From NCBI RefSeq assembly GCF_020283565.1, contig NC_060059.1, positions 1,495,501 through 1,559,500 of the forward strand: DNA of 64,000 nucleotides. The letters are read 5' to 3'. How positions within the stretch are numbered: position 1 is the stretch's first letter; each line of letters begins with the position of its first letter. This document shows positions 50,611 through 61,690 of the stretch, piece after piece. The translations under genes and the position numbers were made by a program. A model generated the notes under the pieces. The model did no database searches. It had not been told where the DNA came from and worked only from the letters and a program-made list of their open reading frames with translations. The DNA is from Trifolium pratense (taxonomy: Eukaryota > Streptophyta > Magnoliopsida > Fabales > Fabaceae).

Positions 50611-51298
50611 CCTAAACGAAATTAGTAATACTATTTGATTTGATTGAATTGAGTGCATATGCATTCATAATTATTTATACTAGTTAGTTTAGTACTACCT
50701 TCAATTAGGAACATGGAATCAACAAAGAACTGTCTATATGAATCTCGAGCACCGGAGCGAAGCAATGATAAAAGCGAACCAATAGCTTGAAAGAAAACAC
50801 CATAACAAGATCTGGAAAAAAAAATGAAGTAAATGAGAAACAGAATAGAGTAAAAAAAAAAAAGCGTAAAAAAAAAGTAAGGAAAAAGATAGACCGATAA
50901 AGAGGCTCAGCGAAAAAAGGAAGTAAACGAGCAATGATTGGTAAAATAGCGGTTGCTTTGCCGTGATAATACACTCCGGGGAAGTTTATCGATGTGCGAG
51001 TGATGAGTTTCACAACCGCAATCACTTCTCTATCGTTTCCTGCATCGATTATTGAGTGATTAATTAATCGATAGTGATAATGATGAATTGATGATGATGA
51101 AGAAGAAAAAAGAGTAGGTTAGGTTACCGGAGGAATTAGGAAGGACGAAAGAATGGAGAAGATTGGGGAGAACGGCACGGAAACTGAGTTCCAAAGCGTC
51201 GGTGTCGTCGGTAGGGTTGTTTGGAGTGGAGGAGATGTTATGCGTTCTCGAAGTTCGTGCAATAAGCTAGTTAAGTTTGCTCTTGCCATTTTCTCTGC

Positions 51299-51299
51299 T

Positions 51300-51332
<33 letters not shown>
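51299..51332. repeat. (CTAA)n microsatellite upstream of the ATR start
   Basis: Eight or so tandem 'taac' units end within about 10 bp of the ATR ATG at 51289, hence within its leader or proximal promoter. A (GATGGT)n-type repeat follows at about 51384-51412. Confidence 0.9.
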
Positions 51333-51574
51333 ACTTCTCTGGTTTTGATTATTGCTATAATACTCTCAGTCACTGTGATATGAATGGTGATGGTGATGGT
51401 GATGGTGACGGATTGATGGTGATTAATCATTCTATTCAACTTCCCTCCCAAAATGCTCTTTGCGGTTTCAATTTTGCTTGTTTTATTTCTTGCCTTTTTT
51501 TTTCCTTTCTTCAACACTGTGACCATGGACCTGGATCTCATCGAGAGTTTGGGCCTAGATTATACCTTACTGCA

Positions 51575-52575
51575 GAAAATTTCTCATCCCACCCTCCCTC
51601 TTTCTCGCCTACCCTCCAAACTTCCCAGTTTGCCCCTCATTTGTTGACTTCGGAAAACAGAAACTGAATTTTTCTTGCCTACCCTCCGCTCGCTAGTTTT
51701 CTGAAAAACAAGTTTCTGGTTAATTCGGAAAATAGAAACTGAATTTTTTAAAAACTTAAAAAATTCAGTTTCTGCGTTCCGAATTCTGGAAATTTCGCAG
51801 AAAATCATTTATATTAAAAATAATTTGCATTAATAAAATAATTATATTAAAAATTTATATTAAAAATAATTATTGCAAAAATAATTTTAATAAAATATAA
51901 TTTATTTATTTTTTATGACCGAAATTTCACCGACACTTTTAACGGCTAAGATTCCACCGACACTTTTAATGGCTGAGATTTCACCTTTATCTCGTTGTTC
52001 AATGATTTTAACTGAGTTAAAACATTCATCTTTAAGAAACTGTGTTGTTCAATGATTTTAACTGAGTACATATACACGTATATATAATAGGTTTTGGTTA
52101 ATTTCAGCCACATAAAAAGTGTTGGTGGAATCCATGCCATTAAAAGTGTCGCTGGAATCTCAGCCATTAAAGGTGTCGGTGTAATTTCGGCCATTCAAAG
52201 GTGTCGGTGCAATCTCGGCCATTAAAAGTGTCGGTGTAAATAAATTATATTTTATTAAAATTATTTTTGCAATAATTATTTTATTAATGCAAATTATTTT
52301 TAATATAAATTATTTTATTAATGCAAATTATTTTTAATATAAATGATTTTCTGCGAATTGCCAGAATTCGGAACGCAGAAACTGAATTTTTTAAGTTTTT
52401 AAAAAATTCAGTTTTTGTTTTCCGAATTAACCAGAAACTTGTTTCTGAACAAACTAGCGAGCGGAGGGTAGGCAAGAAAAATTCACTTTCTGTTTTCCGA
52501 AGTCAACAAATGAGGGGCAAACTGGGAAGTTTGGAGGGTAGGCGAGAAAGAGGGAGGGTGGGATGAGAAATTTTC
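51575..52575. mobile_element. 1001-bp near-palindromic Mutator-like element upstream of ATR
   Basis: Ends GAAAATTTCTCATCCC and GGGATGAGAAATTTTC are perfect inverted repeats, flanked by a perfect 9-bp direct repeat CTTACTGCA at 51566-51574 and 52576-52584, diagnostic of Mutator-like transposition. Virtually the whole element folds back: the outer arms of about 240 bp are nearly identical inverted copies, and the inner arms carry diverged ~25-bp units 'gccattaaaagtgtcggtggaatctc' in opposite orientations around a centre near 52040-52080. No transposase frame. It lies 286 bp upstream of the ATR ATG. Confidence 0.9.
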
Positions 52576-52654
52576 CTTACTGCATGCATCCTAACTATTG
52601 TTACTCGCACTTCCTTGAGTTATGGAAATTGAGTGTTAACTTTTGTTTTTCTTT

Positions 52655-52975
52655 TTGTCAATTGTATATTTGGTCCCTTATGTTTATTTTACGTTTTAAT
52701 TTGGTTTTTTACGTTTAAAAAAAGTTTTAAGTTGGTCTTTTTAGTCAAATTTTTGTTTGTATCGTCTATGTGACTAATGTATTTGCGTATGCGGTCAACT
52801 TAGGAGGGTACTATATGAAAATTTTAAAAGAATTTAACTCAAAATTTAACGAAAATGACGAACTTATGTTGACATCAATAACATAAGCAACCAATTTGAA
52901 ACATTGTAAATGTAAGGACCAAATTTAAACTTAAAATAAATATAAGGGATTAAATATGCAATTAAGTCGTTCAAT
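52655..52975. repeat. Foldback repeat ('ggtccctta' family)
   Basis: The left arm 'caattgtatatttggtcccttatgtttattttacg' is mirrored by the right arm 'cttaaaataaatataagggattaaatatgcaatt'. A legume-style dispersed foldback, without a clear target duplication. Confidence 0.6.
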
Positions 52976-53913
52976 TTGAATAAATATTGAGACATAAGTT
53001 ATTTAATTCAAATGATAAAATAACTTGTGGTTTGTTAGATTTGAATAGTTTTCTTGAAAAAAATCTGTCTAATCCAATAATGCAATTTGGATTAGATTAG
53101 TTTAATCAACTTTTTTTTCTTTCTAAAAACCTACTAATAGTTAGAATCTTGTTAGACACCATGGATACTTCAATTTGATCTTCCGAATTTCAATTGCACA
53201 AGTCAAGTAAAACTGCATGCATTTATTATACATTGACTTTCCTTTAAACAAAACCAAGTGAGCTTAATCTATGCATGAGGTTATCACAATATTGGATTGG
53301 TCAATAGAGGAAAAATAAGATGCATGCTTATGCAATGGTGCACGGGTATAACTTGATTAGTTGACTAATCCTCAATACATTACATTAGAATTTTTTTTTT
53401 TCTATCCCAACAATTTTTACTCTACCCCAACAATTAAAATTGAAATGACAAATATGTCCTCAAATATAATGTAAAACTGTATAAAAAAAAAATTATTATC
53501 TACCCTATTTAGAAAAAGTGTACCGGTTTGAGGGGAGGCGCAAAAGAGAGTAAATGAAATAATACATACCGACACACTTATTTTGAAGTGTGCCGGTTTG
53601 AAAATGTTACTGAGAATTTTTTTTTAAGTTTGCCGGAATCACTACCTACCGGTACACTTTTGAAAACCGTACCGGTATGTTAAAATTTTGGAAAATTATA
53701 ACTTACCTACCGGTACACTTTTGAAAATTGGACCGGTATGTTAAAGAATACTGTATTTTACATAAGCATATCCAAGCAAAGAAAAACAGGCATAGCAGCT
53801 CATATGAGATTTGTCATTTGACAAAATCTATTCATGGACATTGTTCCAATGTTTCATTCCTATTCATCACCCCACACACACACTCTGACAAAACACAACA
53901 CTCACACACAAAC

Positions 53914-54003
53914 ATGGTGGATGAAACCCCCATTTTCCAATCACAGGATTCATTACTCAACCATCTATCTAAACCCCCATTTTTTTGTTCTTCAATTGCT
54001 TGA
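53914..54003 (+). CDS. Short open frame (29 aa) in captured segment
   Basis: ATG follows a CA-rich leader-like stretch (cacacacactctgacaaaacacaacactcacacacaaac). The frame begins MVDETPIFQSQDSLLNHLSK and stops after 29 codons. It resembles the first exon of a real gene with its leader, carried inside the TIR element. No family recognised. Confidence 0.25.
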   Translation: MVDETPIFQSQDSLLNHLSKPPFFCSSIA

Positions 54004-54483
54004 TAAAATGTTTCAAAAAAAATTGCTTTATAAGATAACCTTTAGTGACGGTGAATTCAGTTTCAATTGGTACTTACCCAGATATTCATTTTCCTTTTGA
54101 TTTTCATAATTTGAATAAAGTTCAGTTCTTTTTTATCAATTAATTCGATTTCTTACCAACCCATTTGTTACATCAATCAAAAAAGTCAACTTGAACAGGA
54201 AAAAACATTGCTTTATTTTCCGTGTTTTCACCTAATTTCACTTATTCTGAGTGTTCTGCTAAAAGAGGTTCGACTTTTTTGTATTTAGATGGTAATTTGG
54301 GTTTAAAACAGTTCAAAATGATAGAATTTTTTGCATCTTTTTGTGTATTTATGATTATGAATTCCTTTGGCTAAGGGTTTGTTTAATATGATGCAATTTT
54401 GAAGGGTATAGAAAAATTTAGTGACAAAGTAGAAATTATGAGTCAGTTGAACAAAGACAAAAATGACAGTATGAATGATGGTA

Positions 54484-54645
54484 ATGGCTAGTAATGAATC
54501 TAGTGCAAGTGGAGTTGATGGAGAAGGGACAAGTTATCTTGGTTATGAAGTTGCACAAATCATAAAATTTAGGACAAAGTCGAGTCGTCTTGTTCCTGGT
54601 AGGATGAAATTACCTGCATCAACTTTAAAATTTTTGGTATGTTAA
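54484..54645 (+). CDS. Short open frame (53 aa) in captured segment
   Basis: Frame MASNESSASGVDGEGTSYLG, then YEVAQIIKFRTKSSRLVPGR and a short tail ending where the element arm resumes. The composition is that of a real plant protein fragment rather than repeat DNA; the last residues are read from the element's own arm (ggtatgttaa stop). Parent gene unknown. Likely non-functional as it stands. Confidence 0.3.
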   Translation: MASNESSASGVDGEGTSYLGYEVAQIIKFRTKSSRLVPGRMKLPASTLKFLVC

Positions 54646-55467
54646 AGAATTTTCCTTACCGGTACAGTTTTCAAAAGTAGACCTGTATGTAGTTATAATT
54701 TTCTAAAATTTTAACATATCGGTACACTCTCATTAAAGTGTACCGGTAAAATTAATATACCGGTATACATAAATATTTATCGGAACAGTTTTTTGGGAGG
54801 AAGGAACAGTTTACCGGAACAGTATAATACGACAAAAAAAAAATTAAAATATATTAATTTTTTATAAGGGTATACTGAGTATTTTGAAAAATATGTTGGG
54901 GTAGAATGAAGATTGTTGGGGTAGAAAAAAAAATTTCCCAATCGCTGTTGCTTAATGCTTTAATCCTATTTCTAATTTCTAATCTCTTTTTGTGTTTTTC
55001 TGTATTAACCTTTGGTTACTAGGGAGGTTACAAAGGAATGAGGCCTATAATTTTGGTATCAATAAAGTCGGGGAAAAATGATATTTTTTTTTTTCAAAAG
55101 TAAATTTGTTTGAGTATTACTTCTCGCACCCTTAGCATATATGCGCGCGTCTTAGTATTTCCAATTTACCACTTGCTATTTTAAAAAGCGACTATAGAAA
55201 ATAACAAAACTCAAACACCGTTGTTTGCATGTTACGTCACGAGCAATGATGTTCGCTTTCTACGTAGCGAGCATGTCGGCAGTTAAATAAAATAGTCTCT
55301 CGCTATTTAGGATGCGAGTGTGTAAAACTGCAAAAACTGAAACATCACAGTTTGGATTCTATGATGCAAACTAGTTCACCATATAATTACTAGCTTTAAG
55401 TGTCAATTACAGTATGTGGTTATAGTCAAATGAACCAAGCATATCTTCGTAATAATTGTTGTCATCA

Positions 55468-55744
55468 ATTAACATCATCATTAGAAACTAGCCAACACCA
55501 TTAGAAACTCAAACAGAACTTAAAATTTCCAAAAGCCAAAACTTAATAATTCAAAAATTCAAAATTTATATAAAAAATCATATTCAAAAGAAACTTACAG
55601 CTACTTGTTTAGTAGCCATAACAACAAGTGCAAAACCCTTTTTCTTATTCCCTTAGATAACAACATCTTCAACTTCACCAAATTTCGAAAACAATTCCCT
55701 CAACTTCTCCGCCTAATAATCTTCACCAATCTTCTCCCAAGAAA
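55468..55744 (-). pseudogene. DNAJC17 fragment: RRM end of exon 1 plus intron 1 (copy 1)
   Basis: Nearly identical to 60222-60497 (same intron 1 sequence and same exon/intron junction at 'cttacagct'), less so to the parent at 33655-33830. It covers only the C-terminal RRM part of exon 1 and has internal stops (for example 'cttagataac', 'cgcctaataat'). It ends abruptly at 55744 in the shared string 'aagaaac', where copia LTR sequence starts. Not functional. Confidence 0.8.
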
Positions 55745-56020
55745 CCCTTTTATAGTTGAACACTTTTGTAAGGTTACTCTTTGAAGAAACAAATATTGTG
55801 TTCTTTCTTCTCTTTTATCTTCTTTATCGATGTTGTTATTATTATTGCTGATAGAAATATTTGCCGTGCCTTGATTTGCTTTCATCATTCATATATATAC
55901 AACAACTGTCTCCTAATATTTCTCCTAATGATTCTCATATAATGATGAGTAATCTTTCATAATAAAGTCTAATAATATACATTTTAAATATAGAGATATG
56001 TATCATATAATTCTAATACA
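55745..56020 (-). mobile_element. 3' LTR of the copia element
   Basis: Minus-strand LTR beginning TGTATTAGAATTATATG directly after a GGGGG polypurine end (56021-56025) and running to the junction with the DNAJC17 fragment. Its last ~130 bp recur at 59075-59190 and 59355-59468, marking remnants of the opposite LTR. The end lacks a clear ...CA terminus because the junction string is shared with the DNAJC17 fragment. Confidence 0.65.
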
Positions 56021-59000
56021 CCCCCGTAGTCGAAACTGGAGGTAGGCGTATGTTGAGACTATCTCGAAAATCATAAAAAAGTTGCAACGGAAGTCCCTTT
56101 GTGAAGATGTCGGCAATTTGATAACGCGACGGAACATGTAGAACTCGTACTTCACCGCGAGCAACTTTTTCACGTACGAAGTGTATATCCATCTCAATGT
56201 GTTTAGTGCGTTGATGTTGAACTGGATTGTCTGATAGGTACACTGCACTTACATTGTCACAATATACGAATGTAGCTTTCGTAACAGGACAATGTAGTTC
56301 AAGAAGCAAGTTTCTAATCCAACAAGACTCGGACACCACATTAGCAACTCCACGGTATTCAGCCTCCGCACTAGACCGGGATAATGTATGTTGTCTTTTC
56401 GCAGACCAAGAGATCAAATTATCACCAAGATACACACAATAGCCAGAAGTAGACCTTCTTGTGTCTGGGCATCCTCCCCAGTCTGCATCAGTGTAAGAGA
56501 TGAGTTTATTAACGGAAGAGGGATAAAGGTGTAGGCCGAGATTAATAGTTCCCTGAATATAGCGAATAATCCGCTTCAATGCAGACATATGTTGTGTTTT
56601 AGGATCATGCATGAATAAACATACTTGTTGAACGGCATATGAAATATCTGGTCTTGTGAATGTTAAGTATTGTAATGCTCCTGCTAGGCTGCGATATTCA
56701 GTGGGATTGTGATAAGGGTTGCCGGAAGACCCACTGAGTTTCGCTTTGGTGTCCACTGGTGTAGAGGATGGCTTGCATGAAGACATACCTGCTCGCTCAA
56801 CAATCTCCTCTGCATATTTCTTTTGAGAGAGAAAAAGTCCTCTTGAATGTCTTGTGACTGAAATTCCCAAAAAATAACTGAGTGGGCCCAAATCTTTCAT
56901 TGCAAATTCAGAGCCAAGTTTAGACATGATGGAATCGCGCAGAGCATTAGAAGAAGCTGTGAGAATGATATCATCCACATAAAGAAGAATATAAGCGAGA
57001 TCGTTGCCATGATGATAAATAAATAAAGAATGATCAGAAATACTGTGACAGAAACCCATCTTGGCAACATAGTCGGTGAACCTTTGGTACCAAGCGCGAG
57101 GTGCTTGTTTAAGACCATACAGAGATTTCTTTAGCAGGCACACATAATCATAATCAGGGTGTTCAGGATGTCGAAAACCAGGAGGTTGATGCATGTACAC
57201 AGTTTCATCAAGATTTCCATGCAAAAATGCATTTTTGACATCTAGTTGATGAAGACACCATGATTTAGATATGGCAATGCTCAATACAGTTCGAATTGTA
57301 GCCGGCTTGACAACAGGACTAAAGGTTGCACCACAATCCACACCAGTTTGTTGGTTTGCACCGTTACCAACAAGACGAGCTTTATACCGCTCAAATGATC
57401 CATCAGATTTCTTCTTATGCCTGAAAATCCACAAACTTCGAATAACATTAGCATTAGACGGACGAGGAACTAAGTCCCACGTCTTATTTTCAATAAGAGC
57501 ATCATATTCATCTTTCATGGCCATTTTTCAGTTATGATCTTTTAATGCATCAATAGGATTTGTAGGTAATGGAGATATGGGGGTATGGGCTGATGTATGA
57601 AGATCAAATATTTGACGAGGTTTGAAAATTCCATGTTGTGCTCGGGTTGTCATTTGAGGGGAAAGATGTGGGGTTGTGGTTGAGGGGGATTGGGTTAATG
57701 GGGAAATATGTGAGGTATTGGATTGGTTTAAGGGAGGGGACGTGTTTGGTGGTGTAGAGGTGTGTGTAGGTTGATTTTTGGGAGGAGTTTGGAATTCAGT
57801 TTCATTGTTATGAGGTAGTACATGAGTTGTTTGTTGGGTACTGTTGAGAGGAGTTTGTAATGTAGTTTTATTGGTAGGAGGTAGTGCAATTTGTGTAGGG
57901 GTAGGTTGGATATATGATGGGAGGAAAGGTGCCGTGTCGTCATCCAAAAAATTATAGCTAAACCTTGAAGGAGCATTTAAATTAGAAAAAGGAAAAGTAT
58001 TTTCATCAAAAGTTACATGTCTAGAAATAAAAATTTTACGACTCGATAACTCATAACATTTATATCCCCTATGATTGGATGGATATCCCAAGAATACACA
58101 AGGTGTTGATCGAGCTTGTAATTTATTTCTAGAAGTAGATGGAATGAGAGGGTAACAAAGACACCCAAAGACTCTAAGATGAGAGTAGGAAGGATCTTTT
58201 TGGTAGAGTATTTTTGTAGGTGTTTGAAGAGCAAGCTTTTTGTTGGGTAGGATATTATGGAGGTAGGTGGCCATTTGTAGAGCATGATGCCAAAATGATG
58301 GCGGTATAGAGGCGTGGGCTAGAAGTGTTCGAATGATATTGTTAATGGTTCGAATTTTTCTTTCGGCTTTTCCATTTTGAGGGGATGTGTGAGGACAAGA
58401 AAATCTAAAATACATTCCATTTAGTTCACAAAATTTATGAAAAAGAGAATTGTCATATTCCTTTCCATTGTCACATTGAAAACATTTTATTTTTCTTTCA
58501 AATTGTGTTTGAACATGAGCCTGAAATTTGAGAAAAATAGAATGCATTTGAGATTTATTATGAAGAGGAAAAGTCCACAAAAAATTTGTAAAATCATCAA
58601 GAAACAACGTATAATAACGATGTCCACCTGAACTTAGAACAGGTGAAGTCCAAAGATCACTATGCACAATATCAAACGGGAGAAAGGTATAAGATAACGA
58701 ATCATGAAAAGGTAGCTTTATTTGTTTTCCAAGAGTGCAAGAATGACAAAAAAAATTGTTCCTAAACTTATTACATATAAGAAAATTGTTTCGGTGAAGA
58801 GAGCTTAAAACAGGAGCTCCCGGATGTCCTAAACGATTATGCCATAATTCATTGGATAACGCGGCATAGGTGGATGGTGGTGAAGCTGTAGTTTGTTGTC
58901 TTGTAGTAATTGGATAAAGGTCACTCAAACTGTTACATCTCATTAACATCATTCCTGTCTGAAAATCCTTCACAGAAAAACCAAATGGATCAAATTCAAC

Positions 59001-59096
59001 AGAAACATCATTATCAATCGTAAATTTTCTTACAGAGACAAGATTTTTTATCCGTTTACGGTTTGATGTTGAAGAAACCCTTTTATAGTTGAACAT
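56013..59096 (-). pseudogene. Ty1/copia pol (integrase, reverse transcriptase, RNase H), defective
   Basis: One continuous minus-strand frame interrupted by a TGA at 57528-57530. The upstream half (57531-59096) has the pre-integrase zinc region (ELWHNRLGHPG ... CHSCTLGKQ) and an integrase core starting DIVHSDLW. The downstream half (56013-57524) has the reverse transcriptase (YVDDIIL catalytic motif) and RNase H (DADWGG, SAEAEYRG, TKHIEMDIHFVREKV). The stop codon lies in 3' LTR sequence. Gag and protease are missing: the frame begins in LTR-like sequence and runs directly into the pre-integrase region, so the element is internally deleted as well as stopped. It cannot move by itself. Type: Ty1/copia by domain order (integrase before RT). 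Confidence 0.9.
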
Positions 59097-59470
59097 TTTT
59101 GTAAGGTTACTCTTTGAAGAAACAAATATTGTGTTCTTTCTTCTCCTTTATCTTCTTTATCGGTGTCATTATTATTATTATTGCTTATTCCGCTTAATTA
59201 TTGGTTGTCGTTCTATTGCTCCACACATCATGGTTTTTAAGACGAATTCACAACATAAACCGATTTGTTTGGATAAATGAAAACGAGAATCCCCCCAAAT
59301 TCTTGATGTTATAGTTGAACGCTCTTGAATGCTGTCGTTTACGGTTTGATGTTGAAGAAACCCTTTTATACTTGAACACTTTTGTAAGGTTACTCTTTGA
59401 AGAAACAAATATTGTGTTCTTTCTTCTTATTTATCTTCTTTGTCGATGTCGTTATTATTATTGCTTATTT
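59053..59470 (-). repeat. Duplicated LTR-end fragments at the copia 5' side
   Basis: The block 'gtttacggtttgatgttgaagaaaccc ... ttattattattgctta' occurs at 59053-59190 and again at 59338-59468 with few differences, separated by unique sequence (59191-59337). Both match the last part of the 3' LTR at 55745. So the 5' end of the element is a tandem duplication of a truncated LTR rather than a normal LTR. Confidence 0.7.
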
Positions 59471-60640
59471 CCAAATGCAGGATAAGCACTTCAATAACAA
59501 ATGTATGGACAATAATACCAAAATCACACTTACGCATGTAAATTTAAACAATGTTGTTAAATAGCAGCTATAGTAGCTGAATTGGAAGTGAAACTACTCA
59601 ACATGTTGTGTCAAATAGAATTTGAACAAACCCCTATTTTCCATCCGCAATTGACAACACTAGAATTAAAAAAAGTATATCAAAACCCAATGATTCTAAT
59701 TGACCACTTAACACATGACAATAACGTAATTTAAATTGAAATACTGCCATACATAAATTACATAAGAAATTTGGTATTAAACTAAACTTTAATATGATAA
59801 TTCTAATTGGTAAACTTAATGGAAGTAAAAAAAAAAGGGGGAAAAAATTAAACCACGAAAAGTACACAAGCAAATGGTATACCTTTTGCAGTTTCGCAAG
59901 AACGGAATTCTCAAAAGCTTGAAAACCAGCTTCAACTAGTTTACTAGGTGTTTCACGCTCGACATACTTTGAACCACCCCAAGAATCTGCAGCCATTGCA
60001 GGTTTAAGAGGTAAAACCAACGATGGATTAGAAAGATGACCAATCACACTTCCAATTGTAGCAAGCCGGAAAAAAAACCACAATCACATTCAGCAAATCA
60101 CACATACAACTTACAATCACTCAAATATAATAGCAACAACAACAAAAGTTGATCAAAATTAACATCATCATCATTATTAGAAACCAACACCATTAGATCA
60201 AAATTAACATAAATTGATCAAAATTAACATCATCATTAGAAACTAGCCAACACCATTAGAAACTCAAACAGAACTTAAAATTTCCAAAAGCGCCAAAACC
60301 TAATAATTCAAAAATTCAAAATTTATATAAAAAATCATATTCAAAAGAAACTTACAGCTCCTTGTTTAGTAGCCATAACAACAAGTGCAGAACCCTTTTT
60401 CTTATTCCCTTTGATAACAACATCTTCAACTTCACCAAATTTCGAAAACAATTTCCTCAACTTCTCCGCCGAATAATCTTCACCAATCTTCTCCCAAGAA
60501 ACTTTCAAAACCTTCTCTTGATCAACTCCACCGCCACCACCACTGGAACCACCGCTTTCTTTCTTGGAACCAAACCCGGGAACAACTTTCTTAGCATGCA
60601 TAGCACGAATCCGAGAAATCTCATCTTTAAGCAGTTTGGG
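59470..60640 (-). pseudogene. DNAJC17 duplicate lacking the J domain (exon 1 3' half, intron 1, exon 2, part of intron 2)
   Basis: Exon 1 remnant at about 60357-60633 gives IRAMHAKKVVPGFGSKKESG, then a Gly-rich linker and the RRM-like segment up to ATKQGA with the same donor site as the parent. Exon 2 at about 59883-60065 gives LATIGSVIGHLSNPSL... to AKLQK. Intron 2 follows down to 59470. Upstream of the residue equivalent to LKDEI the match stops (near 60640) in unrelated AT-rich sequence, so the J domain with its HPD motif and the start codon are missing. No stops in the retained exons, suggesting recent origin, but no promoter or start is evident. Confidence 0.85.
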
Positions 60641-60944
60641 ATGGATTTTTCATTATTCAATAAATACATTTAAATTTTATGGAGGCAAGTTAAAGAGTTA
60701 TTACATCAATCAACATAATCATAAGAAATATTTGTCTCAATTCTATCCATGAACCAAAACCATGAAAATACATAATTTGATCAATAAGGACAAATAAATT
60801 TGGTAAAACTCCGTTAAACATGATATCATTTCAGAGTCGCAAAAGACACGTAAGCCAAATCAAATTCTCACCTTGTGACATTTCTCGCCATTCATAAACC
60901 TACCAAACAAATTGAAATGGCTCCGACTCCTATTGTCCACTTGC

Positions 60945-61690
60945 ATCCATCGACAAATTTTTCTCCACCTTATTTTGAAAACAAACATTTAAACAACATA
61001 CGTTAAATCAAACAAATAAATAGAAAATGCCAGAATTGGTTCCTAATATAACGTATGATAATGTCTAATAGACTGATAATTAGAATAGAACAAAACAGAA
61101 AATGGAGTCCAAGTTATTTGTTGAAAAGGCTCAATTCGACAAATTTTTCTCCACCTTATTTTGAAAACAAACATTTAAACGACATACGTTAAATAAAACA
61201 AATAAATAGAAAATGCTAGAATTGGTTCCTAATATAACCGTATGGTAATGTCTAATAGACTGATAACTAGAATAGAACAAAACAGAAAATGAAGTCTAAG
61301 TTATTTGTTGAAAAGGCTCAATTCCACAAATTTTTCTCCACCTTATTTTGAAAACAAACATTTAAACAACATACGTTAAATCAAACAAATAAATAGAAAA
61401 TGCTAGAATTGGTTCCTAATATAACCGTATGATAATGTCTAATAGACTCATAACTAGAATAGAACAAAACAGAAAATGGAGTCCAAGTTATTTGTTGAAA
61501 AGGCTCGATTCGACAAATTTTTCTCCACCTTATTTTGAAAACAAACATTTAGAATTGGTTCCTAATATAACCGTATGATAATGTCTAATAGACTCATAAT
61601 TAGAATAGAACAAAACAGAAAATAGAGTCCAATTTATTTGTTGAAAAGGCTCAATTTCGTCATCTTCACTAAGGTTTGTTATTGAATAGC
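60945..61690. repeat. Tandem array (~186-bp unit) built from DNAJC17 intron sequence
   Basis: The word 'agaattggttcctaatata' recurs at 61032, 61218, 61405 and 61551 (spacings 186, 187 and 146), within units that also share 'ggctcaattcgacaaatttttctccacc' and 'gaacaaaacagaaaatggagtcc'. Half of the unit equals DNAJC17 intron 2 at about 32645-32750; the other half ('cgacaaatttttctccaccttattttgaaaac') is not in the parent gene and also occurs alone at about 62068. Confidence 0.85.

Larger units (their letters stand above)
38055..51289 (-). pseudogene. ATR: ATR checkpoint kinase (PIKK), apparently degenerate and 3'-truncated
   Basis: ATR is the nuclear PI3K-like kinase that senses replication stress. 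Exons on the minus strand: 51128-51289, 50895-51039, 50699-50811, 49835-50133, 49602-49726, 48252-48396, 47521-48099, 47368-47443, 46378-46693, 44534-45818, 40222-43533, 39507-40076, 38055-38678. HEAT/UME/FAT regions and most of the kinase are readable (FLCKPKDDLRKDARMMEF, catalytic GLGDRHGENILF, HVDFSCLFDKG). Lesions: exon 1 changes frame between 51222 and 51260; TGA at 47902-47904; frame changes at about 45540-45594, 45162-45172 and 42540-42545; the exon(s) encoding the kinase C-lobe end and FATC are missing. Each frame change fits loss of one base. The conserved reading on both sides shows the ancestral gene was intact. A base-calling artefact could explain the small lesions but not the missing end. 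Confidence 0.85.
53390..54935. mobile_element. ~1.5-kb TIR-type element enclosing captured gene-like sequence
   Basis: The left end 'ttttctatcccaacaatttttactctaccccaaca' is inverted at the right end 'tgttggggtagaatgaagattgttggggtagaaaa'. Inside each arm are several 'taccggtacactt' / 'aagtgtaccggta' units (53517-53740 left, 54655-54790 right). Between the arms (about 53745-54640) is non-repetitive sequence with gene-like content, bordered on both sides by 'ggtatgttaaagaat'. This is the layout of a Pack-type element. Its target duplication was not resolved because of the flanking T/A runs. Confidence 0.65.

Noticed and set aside
51584..51808. Matching 74-81-aa frames at 51584-51808 and 52321-52566
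   Set aside because: They are the two arms of the MULE palindrome, so identical peptides are expected without coding function.
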